Of a DNA stretch of 64,000 nucleotides, positions 13,701 through 25,700 are shown piece after piece (position 1 is the first letter of the stretch; each line of letters starts with the position of its first letter). The stretch is from Mytilus edulis (lineage: Eukaryota > Mollusca > Bivalvia > Mytilida > Mytilidae). The DNA lies in NCBI RefSeq assembly GCF_963676685.1, contig NC_092347.1:85996592-86060591 (forward strand). Reading direction: 5' to 3'. The notes beneath the pieces are model-generated. The model made no database searches. It saw only the letters and a list, made by a program, of their open reading frames with translations, and was not told the DNA's origin. The position numbers and the translations under genes are program-made.

Positions 13701-16700
13701 ATACAGATAAAAATACCTTGTGGAGGTGGGGAAATTAACTTTTTCATTTTTTGACATATATAGACTCTTGATACATGTACATGTATTTGGCAAATGAATG
13801 TGATGTTTCATGTACCATTGAAGATATATAATAGTTTGTATGGGTATTTTACATTTCAACCTGTACATGATTTGTTTTCAATTTGTTCATGCCATTCATT
13901 ATAATATATATATTGTTTTCAGTATCCTCTTGGAATATATGACTGTAATGAAAACAAGACACAGGAAGTCATTCAACTTTTAAAAGAACTGTCGGACAAG
14001 TATGTGCCATTGAAGGATGGTAAAATAGTAGAACCAGTCTTTTTTGGAGGTATGCATGTTTTATAATTCTTCTGGCACCTCCATTTCCTCAACCCTTTAA
14101 AATTGGTGCCATGATTTAGTCAATAGTGCTGAAAGTGGCATTAAACACCAACAACCAATCAACTAACTATTGACTTTTTCAGTTTCAAGGTCACATCAAA
14201 TTTAACCTGTTCTTTCATCATGTCCTGAACAGTACAGTGACAATAAATTGTAAGCCAGGGATCTAAAAATTCTTATTGAAAAATTTATTTTTTTTTAAAT
14301 TATTTATGAGCACATGCTTACAAATTCTACACTGGAACAATCAATATGTCTTTTCAATATGACCTACACACAACTATTTCGCAAAACAAATGATGTTGTA
14401 ACTGACAATAGGCTTTACTCTTCTCCATTACAAATGATTAAGAATATTTTATTGTAAAATCTGAAAATTAAATCAATATTTATCATTTTAAAGGAGACAG
14501 ACTAACAGATGAGCGAATACAGGGTGCTCAAAGTGCCATGGGCAATGCAGACACAGCAAAAGAAAAATTGGAAGGATTCATCTCTAAAACTGAGGATTTC
14601 CATAGGCTGATGAATTTCTTAGAGGTAAATTACTAAAACATTCTATAAACTGGCATATATGTACATTTTGTATGTACTCCAACATGTTCAATTTTACTAA
14701 TATGCTAATCTGTAAGCATTGCTTTGGGCATTAAAATTTACTTTTCTCTGTCTACATTAAGTAAAATATTAATTTCCATTTCTGGAAAACTAGATTTGTA
14801 TAAAAATAAGGAGATATGGTATGATTGCCAATGAGACAACAATCCACAAATGTTTAAATGTGGATGAAAGCAATTATAGGCAAGCATATGGCCTTCAACA
14901 ATGAGATAAACCCATACTGTATAGTAGTCTTTCCTCATGATCAATACTTTATGAAAAATCAGAAGATAAGCAGACCAGATATTTTAATGCGTACATTCAA
15001 GTATGTAATATTTAAAATGTATAGAATTCAAATAAGAACAATGACTACTACCCATAACTATTAACAGAATGTACCTTTACTGAAAAAAACCTATTTATTT
15101 AATTTTATGATCGACCTATGTTTGCAGGCTATACACAAGTTGACATACAACAGTGGAAGTGGAAATGACCCATGTACAGCCTACTACTATCGAAACCTAC
15201 TCAATATGAGAAATGTGAAAGGCAAAGTTAAAAACTCTTATAGGCCATATAAGCTACTGTATTATACAATTTTGGATGCTGTTTTATTGTTAATGTTTTT
15301 CACATACTTCAACTTAGCTGATTTAGACTCAGACATCCCTATTCCAGAGAACTTTGAAGACATGGACAAAATAAAACAAATTGATTGGCTTGATACAATC
15401 TGTAGAAATATTCTTCAGCAATTCTTTTTTGAAAATAATGAAGACATATGTCATGCTGTTAGGGAAGTTCTGTCAGATCCAGAGCATGAAGTGAATTATT
15501 GGACTGCAAACCTTGAAGATGGACATGTGAAATGTCATTTTTGTGCAAGGACATATACTTATGTTGGCTCATTAAAGTCCCATGAAATGAAAGTACACGG
15601 TGTTCAAATAAAAAAAGAAAAGAAAAAAGCTACTGTAAAAGATCAAGATCAGCTACAAGACTATATTTTGATGCTCTTTAAACTAACACTCCTTCATAAA
15701 AACCTTGACACTGCAGTTGACATGGGAGATGGTGAGAGATGTGTAAGATCAACCAAGTATGAATTGCCCATTTATAACAAAACTAACAAAGTGAAATATG
15801 TTATTGCTTCTGTACACTTAACAAGTTTAATATCAGGTGTTCTTCCTGGTGATCAGTCTCAAAGCTTGATATCAAACAGATTTGTGAATGTACAGGGTGG
15901 TAAAAATAATAATATAGCTCTTGATGAGCATTTAGAAATGCTCAATCGTGACAGCAAGATCACTTGTACTGGACACCAAACGAAAGAAAGCATCATCAAA
16001 CATTCTAAGGAATATGCTCACTTAATCAACTACATAAAGTATTTCGAGCTTATCAGCGGTACTAGAAAACGCAAGGGATTTCATCACTTGCCATCTTATT
16101 GTGAGGATGTGAGAAAAGTTGCTAAGGACTTATTGGAACACAGTGCACTTAAACATACAATCAATCGTAAATTAAAATGTAAAGACTTAAAAATTGACAG
16201 AAATCCGTTTGAAAATTGTGTGTCAGGACTGTCATCTATGATTCATCGTCATAAACCGCCAACTCCATTTCGTCGTTTACGTGACAAGCATATTTAGTAG
16301 TTGTGTGATACCGTGTCTTAGTGTAGTATTTTCTCACTGGCTATATATAGCTATTAAACCATGCCTTATCCTTGTCAAACTCTACATCTAGTCTCTGGTG
16401 GAACTTTTCTCATTGGCAATCAAACCAAATCATGCAAATCTTATTTCGTATAAAGATCAATTTATATATACAAGACCTTCTCACAAGCAGACATGTGCTT
16501 AAAATGTGTGAATATCAAGTTGGCTAGGAGCTCTATAAACCTCATGTTTACTATGCTTTGTTTGTCTCTAAATAAAATTTACTTGCTTAAACTTACTTCT
16601 GAGTATTCACTATTCATGCTACATGTATTATAATTTACTGATATAATTATTGTCTTGCAAATGAATAATATGAGATCTGATGTATATGTCAACGAGACAG

Positions 16701-19700
16701 CAACCCAATTATAACAAGAGTGGACACACTAAAATGTCTCACCTTTTCTAGTGTTCTCAATTGAATTAATGTTGATAAGTTTTTTCTACAAGCATTGATT
16801 AAATTCAATGTTCACATGTTTAAGGTGAAATAAACAATCACAGGCTGAACAATCATTCCAAACACCAAATTCAGTTAGCCTATTGCTAAAAGTATCTTAG
16901 AAACAAACCTAATCAAAAAAATTTAACTTTGACCAATGAACCATGAAATGAGGTCAAGGTAAGATACATCTTACTATTATTCAATACACAACTATAAATA
17001 ACTTATAATATCTGAAAAACTATCCCATTTAAAACTTAATATTGACCAACCACGAAAATTAGATCAGAGTCAAATAATACCTGCCAGACAGATGTAAACA
17101 TCTTACAATTATTCTATACACCAAATGAAGTTCTATCCCTATTGTATCTGGAAAACAGACTAAATCATATCAATGAACCATGAAATAAGGTCAAGGTCAG
17201 ATGAAGCATACCAGACATATTTACATGTATACACATTACATTATGATTCATTCCATAGATTGTAAACCAAATAAAGTTCTTGTATTCCTAGCTTATAGTA
17301 TATCAAATTAAAAAAAAAACAGCATTGACCAATGAAACAATGAAAATGAGGCGTCAGGTAGGTGATCGTTGGCAGCGTAAGCTCTCAACTTAAAAGCTTA
17401 GTGTTTCAGTAGTAGAAGACCTGGATGCTTCATACTTTGTATATAGATGTTACAAACTTTTTGTCTGTCTTATGACAAACATCCTAAACTTAAGGTCTCA
17501 TTATATATCAACTTATCAAGCTGTATATTGTCCTGAGGTTGAGCCTCTCAAAATTGTTGATAAATTTAACACAAAACTTTCAACAAATTCTTCAAATGAA
17601 AATAAAACACAAAAACTCAACATTGGCCAATGAACCATGAAACTGAGGTCAAAGGAAGACGTGTGATACCGGCTAGACAGACATTTTCAGTGGTTGTCTT
17701 TTGTTAGTGTGTTTCATATATGTTTCTCGCTTCTTGTTTTGTAAATAGATTAGACTGTTTAGATTTTCTGTTTGAATTGTGTTACACTGGTTATTTTGGG
17801 GCCCTTTATAGCTTACTGTTCGATGTGAGCTTTTGCTCCGTGTTGAAGGCCGTACTTTGACCTATAACTGTTTTAACTTTTTATACATTGTTACTTGGAT
17901 GGAGAGTTGTCTCATTGGCACTCATAAAGCATCTTCTTATTTATATGTACACCTTTTGTGCTTACAATCATTCCATATTCCACATATAGTTGACCTACTG
18001 CTAAATAGTATTTAAGATATAACTTGAACCTTAAGCTTGAAGCGAGGTTCTGACAGACATGTATCTAGTCGTTTTAAGGTACCCATCTGAAATGCTGACA
18101 TGAAGCTTGATACAAAATTTCAGGAAGTTGCTGAGAGTGGCACAAAATTTTATGGGACAGACATATCAGTGAACTTTCTTTTGGAAAGGTGGTTTAATTA
18201 CAACAGGTGCCTAGATATGAAAAGTTGCTGGCTGTCTCATTGGTAATGATAACCATTTTCCTTTTTCCATTTAGATACAACAGAAAGGCAAATGAATTTA
18301 TCTGTCTCATTGGCATTGTCACACTCATACAACTCATTTGACCAAACAGTAAATTATATGCGGTTAACTTTGGAAAAAAATGGCTTTATTTACATGATTT
18401 ATTTACTACTTTTGTCAATTCATATTCTTTTTTAATCATCACAAATGTCTAGATCTGGTAGTCCCATTAGTTCAGCTTCATACTCAGCCCAGTCATAACT
18501 TTCTGTGTTGGAATCAGATTCACTTTCACTTATATTTGATGTGTCTGTGAACATTATTTCAAGTGGTAAAGTATCACATATTCCACAACTACATTTTAAA
18601 GCACAAAGATCACAACATGTGTGGCTGGTTTCTACACTTCTCAATTTATCCATGTCGGATTTCTTTAAGAAAGGTTGAAGTAAAGCTGTTCTGCGGCAAT
18701 CTTTACTGCTGTACACTTGTTTAACGTCTACATCAACATGCCTACTGTTGTAAGAATTGTACAGAATTAGTCCCAAAGAAGGTTTACCATTTCTTCCAGC
18801 TCTACCCATTTGTTGAATAAGATCAAGTGTGGTTTTCGGTGCACCATACAAAATAATGTTTTGGCAGTCACAGATGTCAACACCCATGCCCAGTGCTGAG
18901 GTGGCTACGATAATTCGTAAAGAACTATCTGGCTTTTTAAGTTCCGTTAAAATCTTGTCTTTCCTTGATGTTGTACTCTCTGAATGATACATATCAATGT
19001 ATCCAATATAACTAGGGAGTTCATTTGAAATATATTTATACATTTTAGAAACGTCTATAATTGATGTACAATAAATTAATGTTTTAGGAAAATTTTCCTT
19101 CTCTTTATGCAAGCCATCTATAAGCCAGCACATAGCTATCTCCAGTTCAGTGTTAACTTTATTGACCACAATCTTAATGTTTTCCTTGTTTGGTGACATT
19201 GTAATGTCAGTCACATCTGGGCTTAGGTTTAGGGCATTCATTACACGCTTTCTTATTTTTAATGTACATGTTGCACTTAATGCGAGAACACTGGCAGTGG
19301 GACATATGGATCTAATTTCTCCTATGTGCTGGAACCATTTTCTGAATGCTGGTTTCCCATCAATATCTTCTCCCCTGAAATACAAATTTAGATAATTTAG
19401 CAACAGATATGTATAGTTTGTTCTTATTTCATAATGCAGTTAAAACATTGCACCAGGCTAGGGGAGGGTTTTGCAACAACAAACATGTTAACTCCATCTT
19501 ATTATGTATGTGTCTAGCTGTCCCAAGTCAGGAGCCTGTAATTCAGTGGTTGTTGTTTGCTGTTGTATATCATTATATTTTTTTTTCATTTACAAAATGT
19601 ATTGTTTTGTTCTTAAACAATGTTAAATAAGGCCTATTATTGCTTTCATTGCAGTATGTTTTTGTTCATTGTTGAAGACCCATTAGTCATTAACTATGTC

Positions 19701-22700
19701 ATTTGTTCATTGTTGAAGAGTTCTTTCATTGGCAATCAAACCACATTTTCTTATTTTTATATTATAGGGTTATTGCATGAATATTGGGGAATATTGTCCC
19801 GAGTAGAATTTTATATTGCACGAGCTTGCGAGTGCAATATATGTTCTACGAGGGACAATATTCCCCAATATTCATGCAATAACCTTATTGTATAGCAATA
19901 TAATATTTGAAAGTGAAAATTGGTTTAAACTAAGATTTTGTCGTTGATGACGTCATGAATTTTGAAGATTTATTGCACTAGTGCAATATTATATTGCTAT
20001 GCAATAATAAGAAATATTTTAGATATGCTTTGCATCTTTTTTGGTGAATAGCATTCAATTTAGTAATCATTTCACATTGGTAGTAGAAGCCATCTCATTT
20101 TCATGTTGCTTAATATAATTAGATGGTTGTACTTATCTTGATTAGTACATATATTGCATGTTGCAACTTAATATTTGATCCCAATTGAAATCACCCAATC
20201 AAGGGCACCTACTATGGGAACAACCACTTAACTTCAAGAGGGGGGGGGGGGGGCTATGTTTTTTGTCAGGGCCAGACATTTTTGTTCGTGGTTCGCACAA
20301 ACAATTTTATTTGATTTGTCAAAGCTATCAATCAGATTATTTTTTTTTCTAAATTTAATACCATCTGGAATCTGGATTCAGAATATTTTTTTTGTCATCT
20401 CCTTGAACAGAATATTTTTTTTCATCAAATTGGGAATCAGATTATTTTTTTAGGAAAAAAACATAGCCCCCCCCCCTTTTGCAGTTAAATGGTTGTTCCC
20501 CAATGAAAAGCAAAAATGAGAATTGATAATATTGTGCAACTTTAAACTTTATTTTGTTATTATTAGCACTATACAAATTTGTACATGAACTAAAAATTAT
20601 AACATTGAAACAGCTGATGAAGCCCACTGGTCACAATACACCTAATTAACAAGTAGATTTTTCTGTAAGATAACCAGGTTAAGAAAGATTTGTTTTCTCA
20701 ATTTACCGTCATTGTAAGCTTAAGTCATGTAAGTGAACATTTTTTTGTTGATTAAAAAGCATCATTTAAATTTTCTTACCAAGTTGCAATAGTGTGAAAC
20801 TCATCAATGACAATTGTGGACACATGTAAAGTCTTTAAGACTTCTCTGCAGATAGGATCTCCAACCAGTGTCTCAGGAGATGCATAGATGATGTTTACAT
20901 CCTTCATGTCCTCACTGATATCAGAACTTGAGCCTTCAACAGAAAATATTCATTATAGATACAAAAATATGTGTCCATAGGACAAGACACCATGTGCATC
21001 ATTATATTTCACATTTTTTTTATTTTAGTTTCCATGTGTTTTATGCAAAATCATTCAGCCTGATGTATTTTCTCATTTGAATTGTTTTGCATTGGTCAAT
21101 TAATTAATGGCCTTGTATTTAGTTTACTACATGTATGCAGTATGTGTTTGCTCATTGCTGAAGGCCATATGGTGACCTATCATTGTTAAATTCTACATCA
21201 TTTGGTCTTTTGGAGAGCTGTTTAATTGGCAATCATACCACATACATGACATACATTCTTATTTTTATATTTATATAAAAAATGAATAGAATTAAGGATA
21301 AATTGGTTTAGTTACTGTATGTCAATCTAGACTAATTATAAATTAAAATCTCCACGCTTGGTCATTTTTTTTAATCTTTGTTAGTAATCTCCATGTCATG
21401 GGGTGGATACGTAACTTCCTAAAAACGGGGATGTGCCAAAAATATCAAAGGTATTGAATTGTCTTTAATAGAGACCTAAATAGACTGTCTGTGATTTCTT
21501 ATTGGTAATAAATGTTTCATCATTGAATTAGTCCAAACTCTTTTAATACTTTGCCTGAGTTGACTTTTTAGACAAACAGAGTAGACTTATTAGCAGTCCG
21601 GGACTCCCCAAGTTGTACAATTATTCCACCCAGTGGTTTGACGGTAAATTGACCCCCTTTTTTGAGTCCAACAAAAAATTGGTATGTGCCTTTTCCCCCT
21701 ACATAACATGATTACACGGCTAGTATTAAAAGCAAAGACTTGTTGACACCGAGTCAGAATAATGTGTTTGGATATGGTTGCATTAGATAAAATAAATAGT
21801 CTCATATTCATTATGTACAACATGTAAATTAATCCCAATTACCCTGAAATACAGGAACCACATGAGGGGTCCCAATCCATATAGAGCACTTAAATAACCC
21901 TAACCCCTAACAACTAGTATTTATTAATTACTATTAACCCATTCTCTAAACTATATGGGCCACTAAAGTAAAAGCAGGCCAAAACATACAAATGTAGACC
22001 CCCAATAAATAAGCAGAATCCCAAAATAGACAAGTACAAATGTACACATGTACAGGACCCCTTCCCAAATGACTGTACATTTCTAGCTGAAGCAAATTTA
22101 TAGTTACCTATATACACTGCTTTAAGATTTGGTATCTTCTGGAGTCTTTCAACCTGGTCCTTCATGATTGAAACCAGCGGGCAGCACACTATTATTTTAC
22201 CAATGTCATTAATATGCAATTCACGTTGTACAGGAATACACATTTGAAAAGGCAAGGATTTGCCGAATCCTGTTGGTAAAACGGCCAAGCAATCATCTCT
22301 CGATATCATACATTTCAAAATTTTCATTTGTTCTGCTTTTAACTCTTTAACTCCGAACTGAGGAAGAATTTTAATTATCGCTTCATTTATTTCACTCGAA
22401 TCACTGGACGTCGCCATTTTGTATGCCAAGCCGAACATCAGTAATAAAACGATCGCTGATTGGATTGAAAGAAATCTCGGAAACGATTTTCATTGGTCAG
22501 AAAAAGGTGGCAAATTTATTCAAATTTTGAGCTCTGACGCCCTGTCAAATGGGATGTTGTTAGATCTCCCACGCAGCGACCAAGAATAAAAAAATTAGCG
22601 AGTGAGAGATTTAATTTCAATTAGATTGCCAAAATAACAAACATCTAGAATTCACTGTCATCTTAGATGGAAAAACATACAATTCTATAATAAAACATGC

Positions 22701-25700
22701 TGCATAAATTATTAAAAGCAATTGTTTCCATAAAAAAGAGATACAAAGTTTGAAGCAAAATATACACAACAATCATTGTACAGACTGACAGATTGACTCT
22801 CCAAATCCAAGATATCTTCAAAAGAAAACAATAAGTTTTGATTTTGAAATTTCTTAAACATAGTTTACATATATAAAATTATCAGCCTGGATACTATGTT
22901 AATTATATACAAAAAGCATTCCCCTGCATTAAATTTACCAATCTGATACAGGTAGACAGGCTGCTATTTCACATTCTGACTTATTAAGGTAGAAACACAC
23001 AGTTAGGAGTGTAGTTTCCAATTTTGACCCTAGTGGATTTTTCAAATATGTTTTTGTACAATAAAATTTATTTTTAGACAGCTGATAACTTATCTAGCCT
23101 TCAAAGCTGGGTTATAAGAAGACAAACAGAAATCTTAATTTGAAAGAAGGCAAGTGAAAGGGAAGGTAAAATCTATGAGTATACAGGTAGGTTACATTCA
23201 GGATATTTGATTTTGATAACATCACCTTGTTTTCCTTGTACCTGCTGAGATCTGTAATACAATACTCCTTGAACAGTTTGTCATAATACTTCTTGGCGAG
23301 TCTCTTCTCCCTGTTGATACAAAAAATATTATTGAGTCTGTGTGTCATATGAACCTTTCAGTATAATCTCAATTAATGTATAGATGCTCTGTGATGTTTT
23401 AAAGATGTCAGACAGAATAAGACCAGGATGAGGAATATCATACTTTGGGCAGATGAAGAAAATGCATTGAAACCTGTCGAAACCAAATCTTGCAAACACC
23501 AAAAAACCTGGCTTCACCAAGTATGATCTTACGCCAAGTTATATCAAATTATATGTGTTGTGAACCTGATGAATCAGATAATCTGACAAACAGAACAAAT
23601 CTTAAGTCCAGAACGGGATTGGTTCAGACAGGTTTCACTGTTCTAATAATTTGTAAGATGATTTCCCACATGACAGTTAAAAAGACACTGACTCTAGCAT
23701 AAAATTGATAGCACAATCCTGTAAAACTTGAGAACCATCATATAAAATGTAGTTTAATGTAGATTCTTATATATGCACCATAATTGTCATATTTACAATG
23801 ATAACATTAAGGAATATTTACTAGAATATTCAATAGTTTATGGATACACTATGTTAAATACCATGTTTCATCAGGATCATCTTCTTCATTCCATAGGAAT
23901 CTGTGATGCTCTTTAATAACATCTATGTCTCTTTTATCTTTGGAACTAGAAATATATTTATCATTAAATCAAAACTCCAAATGAAATTTATGCAAATGAA
24001 AGATAGAGGGGGAAAAAAAATTCTTTTAACAAAGATGTAACCAATGTTCAAATCAAAATGATATCATAAATTTCACTTCATTTACATACAATTTTATATT
24101 CTAAAATGTAATTTGTGTTTAAATTGAGATATGACTAGGTTCAAATTTAAGTTTAAATTACATAGACATTTACCTTTGTAGCACCAAAAGCAAAATATGT
24201 TCAGAAATAATACTTTTTGTTTAATAAGTCTTTATAATAATGAGAACACATTTGAAGTGTCATTAAGAACAACTTTGGCAAACTTTCAAGAGTTGTCTCC
24301 CCTTCTTTTAGTAAGGATGTTTTTTTAATCTTTTAGCAAAATAACGAGTTGTAAGATTTATACAATTAATGCATACCTGTCTCTTTTAAAATCTGCCTTT
24401 GATCCACTGTAGTAAAGTATGTAGTCGTTAATAAACTTCTTATGACGTGCAAACTGATTCAATGTCAAGGAAAGTAAATAATGTTCATGAATATTCAAAA
24501 TTAGTCTACATCAAAATATTATTTTTTGGTATTTCAAGAAAAATAATTTTAACATTTATGTTATATTTTAAATGTTATTTCAAAACAGTCTTCCCATGAT
24601 ATCAACCAATAGACTCATCTTCCTTTCAATTTAATCTACTAAATATGCTATGCCTTCACTTTGCATTTGTTGTTTGTAAATAAGTATGTCTTTAAACATC
24701 TTCTATTTTCATTCTATACCAACATAAAAGGATACAGCATCCATACTAAGAACATGAAATCTTTGGTTTTTCCATTCTTCTCTGAAATCAGAATAAAATG
24801 AAGTTCACAATGCAACATTTAAAAACAAATATAGATTAATGAATATCATATCTGCACAGTGCACTTAGTCTAAAATTATTCATTCTTGAGAGAAAAAATA
24901 ATATTCCTCAATTTTTGTAAATGTGGAATTTAAGACCCGAAATATGATTGATGTGATCCCATAAAACAGATAATTCTAACAGTCTTAATTTGATGACGTC
25001 TAATATATATTATCAAATTGTGAATAAATCTCTACATTTCAATTTTCAGAGAGTAAACTACTTCTTACCAATTTCAAACAACTCACTAGCCAAAAACTAA
25101 GACATTACTTCAACTGATTTCTTTTATTATAATTTCCTTTTTGTAACAAATTATAAAAAAAAAGGTAAGCATTTTTTTCTGTTGAAATATAGCTTTGCTA
25201 TGTTTACAAAATTATTTATGTAAACCAATACCAGTCATTTATAAGACATGTATTACCAAAGTAAAACTTAGTAGTCATGATTTAGCTATAGAATGTGGTC
25301 GCTATTCTGCAATTCCAAGAAGCAATAGACTATGTAGTTTTTGTAAAAATGACATTGAAGATGAGATGCATTTATTTTAAAATGTCCTACTTATCAAGGT
25401 CTTAGATCTTATTTAATAAAACCATATTATTGGAGAAAACCTTCTATGTATAAATATATATATTAATGAGTTCTAATAATCTTAGAGAATTATGTTATAT
25501 GGGTAAATTTATATTTCGTGCACAAAAATTAAGATCTAACATGATGTAATATGTTTCACACATTACCTTCTGCTATCTATGTATACTTTGTGTAGTTTAT
25601 ATGTTGTATGCCTATAGTTGTTATGACTTTGGTAAATAAAGATATAATATAAGATTTTCCTGAAATTGCTGTAAGCTAGGTATGGAAATATTCTACTGTG

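Larger units (their letters stand above)
9279..22628. mobile_element. 13,350-bp helicase-carrying DNA transposon, Academ-like (AcademH type)
   Basis: The element is bounded by perfect 105-bp terminal inverted repeats (9279-9383 and 22524-22628) beginning CAATCTAATTG, with the 9-bp duplication CCAAAATAA outside them. It contains two convergent spliced genes: a 1022-aa DUF6589-type transposase (9533-16297, plus) and a 475-aa RecQ-like helicase (22438-18432, minus). Both frames are open across every exon, and AATAAA signals follow both stops. Identical TIRs and intact genes indicate recent insertion. It also carries nested dispersed repeats (about 10575-10680, 14800-14950, 16900-18300, 19440-20500 and 21035-21275) in introns and between the genes. 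Academ lineages carrying a helicase have been described (from memory), so the superfamily call is likely but untested here. Confidence 0.88.

Noticed and set aside
18432..22438. Host RecQ helicase gene captured by chance near a transposon
   Set aside because: It lies wholly between perfect TIRs, starts 85 bp inside one of them, and is convergent with the transposase, so it is part of the element.
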